Origin: Acidobacteriota bacterium
GTDB taxonomy: Bacteria > Acidobacteriota > Terriglobia > Terriglobales > Acidobacteriaceae
Length of the DNA: 19,538 nucleotides
Direction of reading: 5' to 3'
Assembly (NCBI GenBank): GCA_019510535.1
Contig: JAEKKE010000079.1
Coordinates: forward strand, 1-19,538
Part shown: positions 1 to 5,666 of the stretch, in pieces
Position numbering within the stretch: the stretch's first letter is position 1
Layout of the letters: each line of letters starts with the position of its first letter
Position numbers and translations under genes: made by a program
The notes under the pieces: model-generated
What the model was told of the DNA's origin: nothing
Databases searched by the model: none
The model's input: the letters and a program-made list of their open reading frames with translations, nothing else

Positions 1-99
1 TGGCGTCGACCGCCAGTTTCGTAATGTCTCCGCGATGGATCTCAAGCGATGCCATACCTTCTCAGATGCTATTCTCGCCCTAACCAGGAGCCAATCTGC

Positions 100-1185
100 A
101 TGTTGCCGTACCTTCGTAGCGCCGCCGTCTGTCTGCTTTCCTTTGCTTCCCCCATGCTCTGCGCCCAATCGGCCCAACAGGCCCAGCAGGCCCAGCAGGC
201 CCAGAAGCCGTGGCCTATCAAAGCCGTCATCGTCACCACCTTTGAGATCGGCAAGGACGAGGGCGACATCCCCGGTGAGTTCCAGCTTTGGGTCGAGCGC
301 GAACATCTGACTGAAACACTCGACTTCCCCGGCGGCATCCATCTCATTCGCACCAACCCGGAGCACACCGTTCTGGGCATCCTGAGCGGCACCACGCTGG
401 TAAACGCCACCACCTCGCTGATGGCCCTGGGCACGGACCCTCGCTTCGACCTCACCCACGCCTACTGGCTGGTGAACGGCATTGCTGGAGTCGATCCCGC
501 CGACGCCGGCATCGGCTCCGCCGCATGGGCCAACTATGTCGTCAACGACATCTCACGCTACATCGATCCGCGTGAGATGCCGAAAGACTGGCCGACCGGC
601 TACTTCGCCATCGGCGCCCACGAGCCGAACAAGCTCCCGCCCTCCGGCGGTGTAATCCGCGACCGCGTCAACGCCTATAAGCTCAACACCAAACTGACCG
701 CCTGGGCCTACAACCTCACCAAGGACACTCCGCTTCTGGACTCACCCGAGGTTGCCGAGTTCCGCAAGGGATTCACCGGCTATCCCAACGCCCAGAAGCC
801 GCCCATGGTGATGATCGGCGACACCTTCGCCTCTGACAGCTACTGGCACGGCAAGCTGATGACTGACTTTGCCAACGACTGGGTGAAGCTCTTCACCGAC
901 GGCCAGGGCAACTTTGTGATGACCGAGATGGAAGACTCCGGCTTCACCGAAGCGATGAAGCGTTTGGATCGCATGAAGCGAGTCGACTATCAGCGGCTGA
1001 TGGTGCTGCGTACCGGATCGAACTTCTCCATGCCGCGCCCTGACCACACCCCGATCGAGAGCGTGAACTCGCCCTACATCGGTACCCGGCCCGCCGTCGA
1101 AAATGCGTGGCGCGTCGGCAGCAGGGTGTTGCACGAACTGACCTCCAAGTGGGAGACCTACGCAACTCACATTCCCGGAGAATAA
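100..1185 (+). CDS. Purine nucleoside permease (NUP) family protein, secreted
   Basis: The 361-residue product resembles the purine nucleoside permease (NUP) family, named after a fungal nucleoside transport protein; bacterial members are exported and their biochemical role is poorly defined. The body starts near KPWPIKAVIVTTFEIG and carries the family-like stretches PGGIHL, TTSLMALG, YWLVNGIAGVDP and, late, VLRTGSNFSMP. I chose the ATG at 100 over the one at 49 because AGGAG (86-90) lies 9 bases before it and translation then begins with a signal peptide (MLPYLRSAAVCLLSFASPML, cleavage probably after a CA or SA around residues 22-25). Just after the signal peptide, four 9-bp repeats (172-207) encode an AQQ tract. 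A second gene begins 10 bp after the stop, so the two are probably co-transcribed. Family call is from memory of conserved sequence; transport itself is not shown. Confidence 0.82.
   Translation: MLPYLRSAAVCLLSFASPMLCAQSAQQAQQAQQAQKPWPIKAVIVTTFEIGKDEGDIPGEFQLWVEREHLTETLDFPGGIHLIRTNPEHTVLGILSGTTLVNATTSLMALGTDPRFDLTHAYWLVNGIAGVDPADAGIGSAAWANYVVNDISRYIDPREMPKDWPTGYFAIGAHEPNKLPPSGGVIRDRVNAYKLNTKLTAWAYNLTKDTPLLDSPEVAEFRKGFTGYPNAQKPPMVMIGDTFASDSYWHGKLMTDFANDWVKLFTDGQGNFVMTEMEDSGFTEAMKRLDRMKRVDYQRLMVLRTGSNFSMPRPDHTPIESVNSPYIGTRPAVENAWRVGSRVLHELTSKWETYATHIPGE
172..207 (+). repeat. Four tandem 9-bp repeats encoding AQQ
   Basis: Units GCCCAACAG, GCCCAGCAG, GCCCAGCAG and GCCCAGAAG follow head to tail, with a degenerate unit (GCCCAATCG) just before at 163-171. 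Each unit is three codons (Ala-Gln-Gln or Ala-Gln-Lys), so gain or loss of units by slippage would change the linker between signal peptide and mature domain without shifting the frame. Confidence 0.85.
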
Positions 1186-1195
1186 GCTTGAGGGT

Positions 1196-1774
1196 GTGAG
1201 TCTCACGCATCCCTTCCCCGCAGACTGGCGGGCCCAGGTACTCACCGGGTCCCCGCTCATCGCTCCCGCACGGCAGTTCACCTATCCCCGCGCTGTTCCG
1301 GGCGAAGAAGACGCACTTGCGCGCGGCGCGATGTATGTTCTGGTGAAGCCCTCATCCGGCGGTGAATTCCTGGCAACCTGCGCCCGGGGGTTTGCCGATC
1401 CTGCATTACCCTCCGGCATCTGGAGCTGCCCCCGGCCGCAGGAGATCTGCCTGGTCTCCGGAGGCTACGTCTGCATTGTGGACACGCTCGCGCCAGACCA
1501 GGCCGCTCTGGTCCCGCAACGGCCCGTCACCGAGGTGGTGCCAGCCGTCGAGGCAGGCCTGCTGCTCTTCGCCGGCTTCCACACCGTCATTGCCTGGGGG
1601 GCGAATGGCCTGGCCTGGGAGACCGGAAAGCTGACCTGGGAGGGTCTGACCCTCGGCGCCGTGGACGGAAACATCCTGAACGGCATGGGATGGGACATGA
1701 TGGCCGACAAAGAGGTGCCGTTTGAGGTGGACCTCTCTAACGGGAAACATACCGGCGGAGGATTTCGGGGGTGA
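1196..1774 (+). CDS. Conserved-looking protein of unknown function, 192 aa
   Basis: I do not recognise this protein. It starts at a GTG 10 bp after the stop of the purine permease gene, with GAGGG (1190-1194) nearly touching the start, so it probably relies on translational coupling with that gene. There is no signal peptide or clear membrane segment. The sequence alternates short hydrophobic strands and turns (MYVLVKPSSGGEFLATCARG, EICLVSGGYVCIVDT, AGLLLFAGFHTVIAWG, LTWEGLTLGAVDGNILNGMG), which suggests an all-beta fold. It ends glycine-rich (KHTGGGFRG). Composition and codon use match its neighbours, arguing for a real gene. Frame and length are well supported; function is open. Confidence 0.72.
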   Translation: MSLTHPFPADWRAQVLTGSPLIAPARQFTYPRAVPGEEDALARGAMYVLVKPSSGGEFLATCARGFADPALPSGIWSCPRPQEICLVSGGYVCIVDTLAPDQAALVPQRPVTEVVPAVEAGLLLFAGFHTVIAWGANGLAWETGKLTWEGLTLGAVDGNILNGMGWDMMADKEVPFEVDLSNGKHTGGGFRG

Positions 1775-1778
1775 AGCG

Positions 1779-1808
1779 GGTCCTTCGCCTGAGGCTCAGG
1801 ATGACAAC
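1779..1808. repeat. Short palindromic intergenic repeat
   Basis: The segment around CCTGAGGCTCAGG (5-bp arms CCTGA/TCAGG, 3-base loop) within TCCTTCGCCTGAGGCTCAGG ATGAC is of the type scattered between genes in Acidobacteriota. Read on the minus strand it would encode a CHPEPQAKD-like peptide that I know as a frequent spurious translation of such repeats. Only one copy lies in this window. Confidence 0.45.
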
Positions 1809-1835
1809 CTAAAACATCCCGGCCGACCGAAAAGA

Positions 1836-1863
1836 AAAGGGTTCGAGCCTGCTCGAACCCTTT
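1836..1863. terminator. Bidirectional rho-independent terminator
   Basis: A perfect stem pairs GGGTTCGAGC (1839-1848) with GCTCGAACCC (1851-1860) around a 2-base loop; AAA/TTT extends it to 13 bp. The minus-strand transcript runs into a T-rich tract (complement of AAAAGAAAA at 1830-1838), the plus strand into TTTCACTCTT. It sits between convergent genes ending at 1774 and 1880 and can serve both. Confidence 0.85.
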
Positions 1864-1879
1864 CACTCTTGATAAGGCT

Positions 1880-2512
1880 CTACGTCGTCGGCTGCAATTT
1901 GCGCCGTTCGGTCTCGAGATACGTGAACCGGATCCGGTGGATGACCGTGATGGTCGAGAGCACCGCCAGCACCCACAAGGCGGGAGCCATCGTTCCCCAG
2001 TGGTTAAACAGGGCGCCCAGGATGATAAGCACGATGCGCTCCGGCCGCTCCATGAAACCTACTTTGCACTGACCGATCAGGGCCTCGGCGCGGGCGCGGG
2101 TGTAGCTGACCATCAGGCTGGCCGTCATGACGAAGGCCGCCAGGAAGACATAGAAGAACCGGTTGCCACGGGCATAAAAGACCAGCAGGCCGAAGAAAAG
2201 CGCCACGTCGGAGTAGCGGTCAATGACGGAGTCGAAGAAGGCTCCGAAGACCGAAACCTGATTGGTCTGCCGCGCGACACGGCCGTCGACCATGTCGAAG
2301 AGTCCCGCACCGATGATCACCAGGCCGGCATAGAGAAACATGCGATCGGCATTCGCCCGGCGCGCGTACCCAAAGAAGAAGGCCGCGACGATATTGATGA
2401 TCAAACCGACGAAGGTAAGCGTGTTCGGGGAGATACGGGAGAGCGCCAGACCGTTCACGATCTTCTGCAGCAACCAGCCACAGGCTCGTCCAAATGCACT
2501 TGTCCAGGTCAT
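1880..2512 (-). CDS. CDP-alcohol phosphatidyltransferase
   Basis: An integral membrane enzyme that transfers a phosphatidyl group from CDP-diacylglycerol (or a related CDP-alcohol) to an alcohol acceptor in phospholipid synthesis. The full signature D-x2-D-G-x2-A-R-x8-G-x3-D-x3-D is present: D73, D76, G77, A80, R81, G90, D94 and D98, the residues that bind the divalent metal and the CDP moiety. Hydrophobic stretches around residues 28-48, 57-72, 96-112 and the C-terminal third fit the usual six-helix fold. The product is 210 aa from the ATG at 2512; an in-frame start 35 codons earlier would add a polar leader unlike the family. A candidate promoter lies just upstream (2529-2557) and the greA terminator separates it from greA. 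The acceptor (glycerol phosphate, inositol phosphate, other) cannot be told from the sequence, so no gene symbol is given. Confidence 0.88.
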   Translation of the reverse strand: MTWTSAFGRACGWLLQKIVNGLALSRISPNTLTFVGLIINIVAAFFFGYARRANADRMFLYAGLVIIGAGLFDMVDGRVARQTNQVSVFGAFFDSVIDRYSDVALFFGLLVFYARGNRFFYVFLAAFVMTASLMVSYTRARAEALIGQCKVGFMERPERIVLIILGALFNHWGTMAPALWVLAVLSTITVIHRIRFTYLETERRKLQPTT

Positions 2513-2528
2513 TGTGTTACCGCTCTCT

Positions 2529-2557
2529 AGTCTAAATGCCCCTGGCAAATGAGCCAA
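2529..2557 (-). promoter_or_regulatory. Candidate promoter of the CDP-alcohol phosphatidyltransferase gene
   Basis: On the minus strand TTGGCT (2557-2552) and TAGACT (2534-2529) are separated by exactly 17 bases, each matching 4 of 6 consensus positions. The -10 ends 16 bases before the ATG at 2512. Position after the greA terminator makes an independent promoter reasonable. Confidence 0.35.
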
Positions 2558-2580
2558 AATCGGGCCACCGGAAGGAAACA

Positions 2581-2615
2581 GATAAAGGCGCGGCGCTCCC
2601 GTTGGAGAGCCGCGC
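2581..2615 (-). terminator. Terminator after greA
   Basis: On the minus strand a GC-rich hairpin pairs GCGCGGC (2615-2609) with GCCGCGC (2594-2588), continues after one mismatch as CTCC/GGAG, and closes on a short loop. It is followed by CTTTATC, a weak U tract. It lies 15 bp past the greA stop. Confidence 0.6.
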
Positions 2616-2630
2616 AACCGGTCCGTTCTA

Positions 2631-3104
2631 TTATTCCGACGCTTCGTGAATTGTCGTGAGCTTCAGAACCTCCAGCTCACGCTTACCGCTAGGGGTAACC
2701 ACGGTGGCGATATCGCCGACTTCTTTACCAACCAAAGAGCGACCGATCGGTGAGGTCGTCGAGATCAGCCCCTTGGCCACATCCGACTCCTCGCTGGTAA
2801 CCAGCTTGTAGGTCAACTCTTCGTCCTTGCTGGAGTCAAAAACCACCACGGTGGATCCGAAACCAACCCTGTCGTTGGGGATATTCGCCAGGTTGACCAG
2901 CGACAGCTCGGCCATACGCTTCTTCAACTGGCCGAGGCGGGCGTTCACAAACTCCTGCCGCTGCTTGGCCATGTGATACTCAGCGTTCTCGCTCAGGTCG
3001 CCAAGGGCAACCGCCTTCTTGATCTCGGCGGGTAGCTCGGTCGTCAGCTCGTACTCCAGCTGCTTGATCTCTTCTTCGAGCCTCTTTTTGATGTGTTCGG
3101 GCAT
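2631..3104 (-). CDS. greA: Transcription elongation factor GreA
   Basis: GreA enters the RNA polymerase secondary channel and stimulates cleavage of backtracked transcripts. At 157 aa it matches the usual length of about 158. Residues 1-75 form the N-terminal coiled coil, whose tip carries GDLSENAEYH with the acidic pair D36 and E39 that holds the catalytic magnesium. The C-terminal FKBP-like domain ends with VGDIATVVTPSGKRELEVLKL, typical of the family. The ATG at 3104 was chosen because the coiled coil begins immediately (MPEHIKKRLEEEIKQL); the open frame extends 25 codons upstream without family resemblance. The Shine-Dalgarno is weak (AAAGG 11 bases upstream). It lies 98 bp after ruvX on the same strand; a perfect TATAAT overlapping the ruvX stop may give it its own promoter. 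Confidence 0.96.
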   Translation of the reverse strand: MPEHIKKRLEEEIKQLEYELTTELPAEIKKAVALGDLSENAEYHMAKQRQEFVNARLGQLKKRMAELSLVNLANIPNDRVGFGSTVVVFDSSKDEELTYKLVTSEESDVAKGLISTTSPIGRSLVGKEVGDIATVVTPSGKRELEVLKLTTIHEASE

Positions 3105-3201
3105 TTCGTTTCGAGCCTTTGAAATGAAATAAGCGCTTCCCCGCGCGCTATTGGAACCACGCGAGGGCAGCGCCCGCATGCGGCTAATCCTTGGAAACCT
3201 G

Positions 3202-3207
3202 ATTATA
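3202..3207 (-). promoter_or_regulatory. Possible -10 box for greA
   Basis: A perfect TATAAT on the minus strand overlaps the ruvX stop codon, 97 bp upstream of greA. No good -35 is seen 16-18 bp before it (the region is GC-rich), so activity is uncertain. Confidence 0.3.
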
Positions 3208-3667
3208 CGACGGGCGGTGTCGCGCGGGCGGCTCGGTAAACCTTCTCGGCGAGGTAGCTTTCGAGCAGGACAACAGCCGCCACCTGGTCCAGCACCTCTT
3301 TGCGGTTCTGTGTACCGTAGCCCGCCTGGTTCAGCCGTTCGTGAGCTTCGCGTGTCGTCAGCCGTTCGTCGAAATACACCACGGCGATCCCGGCGGCCTG
3401 TGCAACAGCGTCAGCAAACTCTCGCGACGCAAGTGCACGCTTGCCTTCGGTCCCATCCATGTTGAGCGGCAACCCGGCAACGATCTCGGTGATCTCATGC
3501 TTGCGGACAAGACGAGCTATGTTCTTCGCATCGTCTTTCAGCCGGGTGCGACGCAGCGTGAACAGAGGCTCAATCGTCACCCCCAACCGGTCCGTCATGG
3601 CGAGACCGACAAAGGTGTCCCCGATATCGATCGCAAGTGTGCGAGAGAGTTGCGGCTGCGGATCCAT
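3203..3667 (-). CDS. ruvX: RuvX/YqgF RNase H-fold nuclease
   Basis: A 154-aa RNase H-fold protein of the YqgF/RuvX family, linked to 5' processing of pre-16S rRNA and suggested as a Holliday-junction resolvase. Landmarks are the first strand AIDIGDTFVGLAMTD with acidic D14, GLPLNMDGTEG (residues 65-75), FDERLTT with E101, and the C-terminal DQVAAVVLLESYL with D127, giving the three acidic residues of the active site. The motif after D14 is usually G-x-K-R-I-G; here it reads GDTFVG, losing the common basic residue. The ATG at 3667 leaves a short polar lead before strand 1. Upstream, TTGGTG and TAAAGT spaced 16 bp end 8 bases before the ATG, hinting at a nearly leaderless transcript. It is first in a minus-strand run with greA. 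Confidence 0.92.
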   Translation of the reverse strand: MDPQPQLSRTLAIDIGDTFVGLAMTDRLGVTIEPLFTLRRTRLKDDAKNIARLVRKHEITEIVAGLPLNMDGTEGKRALASREFADAVAQAAGIAVVYFDERLTTREAHERLNQAGYGTQNRKEVLDQVAAVVLLESYLAEKVYRAARATPPVV

Positions 3668-3675
3668 ATTTGTTT

Positions 3676-3703
3676 ACTTTACCCCTCCGAGACCTGTCAC
3701 CAA
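3676..3703 (-). promoter_or_regulatory. Candidate ruvX promoter
   Basis: Reading the minus strand, TTGGTG is followed after 16 bases by TAAAGT, each 4 of 6 matches or fewer, and the ATG comes 8 bases later. The position would give a leaderless or almost leaderless mRNA. Evidence is pattern only. Confidence 0.25.
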
Positions 3704-3826
3704 CCCTTCCAGTCCAGGTCGCTTAGTTCCCCTTGCCGCGGAAAAATGTGCCACGCGGCTCCCTAAATTTTTCGCGCCGGCTGCCGATAACCAGGGTGAA
3801 GCTACGTGAAATCAGAGGCTTACGTT

Positions 3827-3843
3827 TTGGCACACTACATGCA
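3827..3843 (+). promoter_or_regulatory. Putative sigma-54 (RpoN) -24/-12 promoter
   Basis: TTGGCACACTACATGCA matches the RpoN consensus TTGGCAC-N5-TTGCA at every fixed position but one (A for the first T of TTGC), with the invariant GG and GC separated by the required 10 bases. The implied start of transcription is near 3854, 18-30 bases before the zinc-ribbon gene and just ahead of its GAAGGAG ribosome site. No bacterial enhancer-binding protein gene is in the window. Confidence 0.6.
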
Positions 3844-3883
3844 CAACTATCCCCAAATCCGGCGAAGGAGAATGTTTAGCAGC

Positions 3884-4141
3884 ATGATGTCCAATCCTGC
3901 TACGGCTATTTGCCCCAACTGCCGCCAAGGCCATTTCAACCGCCGGGGTACGGAATCCGCCCTGCAACGGTATTTTTGCCAGATCTTCCGGCTCTTTCCG
4001 TGGGCGTGTTCTCAGTGTGAGTACACCGTATATAGCCGGGATCGTGGCCACGTGCGCTACACCCCGAAGGTCGACGGTCTAACCCCAGCCGCAGTCAACG
4101 ATCGCGTACTGCGTCGTGAGCGCTCCGACTCCTGGGCGTAA
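3884..4141 (+). CDS. Small zinc-ribbon protein
   Basis: A protein of about 85 aa with CPNC near its start, a further Cys in RYFCQIF and a second knuckle CSQC inside LFPWACSQCEY, the layout of a two-knuckle zinc ribbon. The linker RRGTESALQRYFCQIFRLFPW resembles small ribbon proteins common in Acidobacteriota, whose function is unknown to me. The start is uncertain: GAAGGAG (3864-3870) is 13 bases before the ATG at 3884 and only 1 base before the in-frame ATG at 3872; an ORF start at 3806 would precede the predicted transcription start. I favour 3884 because homologous-looking sequence starts there. The C-terminal tail is polar and basic. A sigma-54-like promoter immediately upstream suggests conditional expression, perhaps in stress or nitrogen/envelope responses, which is inference only. 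Confidence 0.65.
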   Translation: MMSNPATAICPNCRQGHFNRRGTESALQRYFCQIFRLFPWACSQCEYTVYSRDRGHVRYTPKVDGLTPAAVNDRVLRRERSDSWA

Positions 4142-4172
4142 TCCCCAGTCATCTCTTCGAAGTATGTCCGCG

Positions 4173-5018
4173 TCAGCGTCCTCTGGAAGGGTCAGAGGAA
4201 TTGCTGACATTTAAGTCGAGGTGTATCCCCGGCATCTCGGGGACATAGCACTCCCCATCAGTGGCATATGTCTTCGCGCAGCTCGCTGTATTCTCGGGCC
4301 GTCGCGGCGACTGGGCAAACTGCCACACCGTCGCATTCTGAGTTCCGCTGTCGCTTAGTCTGGGTGCGTTCGACACACAGCCCGGCGCAGGCCCAGCAGG
4401 AGCACAGGTATCCTGCCACACCCATAGCACGACCTCGTGCAGCTTGAGTTTCTTCACCCAGGTGGAGATATCTTCGGCTGTGGTGATGTGGACCCCGCCC
4501 CCTTCATCCACTGGCTGTCCGCTGCAGTACGCTCCTGGCGTATAGCCTGCGGCCGCCACAGCTTCTGTCCATCCCAGCGCGTAGGCACGCTGCTCTTCGA
4601 GCAGACGTCCTCCCTCTTCCAGATCCACAAAGATCACTGCACCTGCGGGGAACCCTTCTCGCTTTGCAGCTGCTACCGCCGCTGTTCCTTCGCGTTTGCC
4701 CAGCTGCTCTGGCTTCACACCACGTTTCGCGGCAGCCTTGATCTGCGCATCCCGCTTTCCGTTCCACAGAATCAGGAAGCCATAGCCCATGCCCCGAACG
4801 GTTGTGCGCTTCCCGACCCAGGTATTGCCTGTCTCTCCGGGCGGATTGTTAAGCCAGTAGCCGGTGAAGGCGAAGCGCGATTTCGCGGCGCGCAGGGCGG
4901 CGTCTCCAGGATAGTCGTTGCGATCGAAGCCGAGCTTTCCCTGGGCATGCACCAGCGTGGAAGCACCCATCGTCAGCGCCAATAGAAACCATCGAAACTT
5001 CCGCGAAATCACCTGCAT
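4173..5018 (-). CDS. Secreted DUF1906 (Rv2525c-like) glycoside hydrolase-like protein
   Basis: A 281-aa exported protein with signal peptide MQVISRKFRWFLLALTMGAS and likely cleavage after VHA (residue 25). The mature part begins LGFDRNDYPGD and includes GYWLNNPP, MGYGFLILWNG, VIFVDLEEGG (D132, E134) and YTPGAYCSGQPVD, which fits the TIM-barrel domain of unknown function DUF1906, related to GH25 lysozyme-like enzymes; the FVDLEE acids sit where such folds place catalytic carboxylates. Late Cys residues (CAP, CVSN, SCAKTY, ECYVP) may form disulfides in the periplasm. Substrate is unknown; a cell-wall role is plausible but not shown. Its ATG is only 22 bp from the divergent DinB start, and no good ribosome site is seen, so it may be leaderless. 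Confidence 0.72.
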   Translation of the reverse strand: MQVISRKFRWFLLALTMGASTLVHAQGKLGFDRNDYPGDAALRAAKSRFAFTGYWLNNPPGETGNTWVGKRTTVRGMGYGFLILWNGKRDAQIKAAAKRGVKPEQLGKREGTAAVAAAKREGFPAGAVIFVDLEEGGRLLEEQRAYALGWTEAVAAAGYTPGAYCSGQPVDEGGGVHITTAEDISTWVKKLKLHEVVLWVWQDTCAPAGPAPGCVSNAPRLSDSGTQNATVWQFAQSPRRPENTASCAKTYATDGECYVPEMPGIHLDLNVSNSSDPSRGR

Positions 5019-5040
5019 ATGCCCATGCTACCGTGAGCGC

Positions 5041-5571
5041 ATGACTACTGCCGTTGCCGATCCGCGTTATCCCATCGGGAAGTTTTCACGTCCAGAAACC
5101 ATCACGCCCGCGCACCGCAAGGAAGCGATCGCTGAGATTGCCGCACTTCCGGAGAAGCTCACCGCCGCGCTCGCCCGGCTGAGCGAAGCACAGCTCGATA
5201 CTCCGTATCGCGAAGGCGGATGGACAGTACGTCAACTGGTGCATCACATCGCGGATTCGCATCTGAACGCCATTACACGGCTGAAGCTGGCGTTGACGGA
5301 AGAGAAGCCCGTGATTCGCCCATACGACGAGAAGGCCTGGGCTGAGCTCCCGGACAATAGCCTCGACGTCGAGGTCAGCGTAAATCTCCTGAAAGCTCTT
5401 CACACCCGCTGGGCTGCGGTTCTCGAATCACTCGACGACACTCAGTGGCAGCGCCTGCTGCAGCATCCGGAACAACCAGCACCTTGGACCGTTGAGCATC
5501 TGACGTTGATCTACGCCTGGCACTCGAAGCACCATGTAGCGCACATAAAGCTGCTGGAGCAGCAGAATTGA
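5041..5571 (+). CDS. DinB/YfiT family putative metal-dependent protein
   Basis: A 176-aa four-helix-bundle protein of the DinB superfamily, closest in feel to Bacillus YfiT (a metal-binding hydrolase-like protein, some relatives being bacillithiol transferases). The N-terminal YPIGKFSRP, the central EGGWTVRQLVHHIADSHLNA and the C-terminal APWTVEHL...YAWHSKHHVAHI match that family. The three metal-binding histidines are expected among H68/H69, H161 and H164/H165. I chose the ATG at 5041 since family similarity begins just after it; the longer frame from 4918 runs back through the opposing gene. The ribosome site is weak (GTGAG). Its stop codon lies inside a TTCAAT-rich inverted repeat. Enzymatic activity cannot be deduced. 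Confidence 0.85.
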   Translation: MTTAVADPRYPIGKFSRPETITPAHRKEAIAEIAALPEKLTAALARLSEAQLDTPYREGGWTVRQLVHHIADSHLNAITRLKLALTEEKPVIRPYDEKAWAELPDNSLDVEVSVNLLKALHTRWAAVLESLDDTQWQRLLQHPEQPAPWTVEHLTLIYAWHSKHHVAHIKLLEQQN

Positions 5572-5666
5572 ATGATTGAATAATCGGGGGTCATCGACCT
5601 ATCGAAGCAGACGTGCTCCGCGGGATTATTCCATTCTTCAATGATTCAATCATTCCATTATTCAAT
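5566..5666. repeat. ATTGAAT-type inverted repeat between convergent genes
   Basis: AATTGAATGATTGAATAATC (5566-5585) has an imperfect reverse complement at 5624-5643 (16 of 20 positions) and again around 5644-5666. The left arm contains the stop codon of the DinB gene, the right cluster contains the stop of the opposing gene (TTA at 5658-5660). The units behave like short direct and inverted copies of ATTGAAT(G/A)AT. It could work as a bidirectional terminator-like hairpin but lacks a U tract. Confidence 0.6.

Noticed and set aside
1465..1866. Minus-strand open frame with a CHPEPQAKD-like peptide
   Set aside because: That peptide is a known type of spurious translation of acidobacterial intergenic repeats, and the frame is antisense to the 192-aa gene.
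3740..3760. Second sigma-54-like element (GTGGCACATTTTTCCGC) on the minus strand upstream of ruvX
   Set aside because: The distance from GG to GC is 11 rather than 10 bases and TTGC is not matched; it is also 75-90 bp from ruvX.
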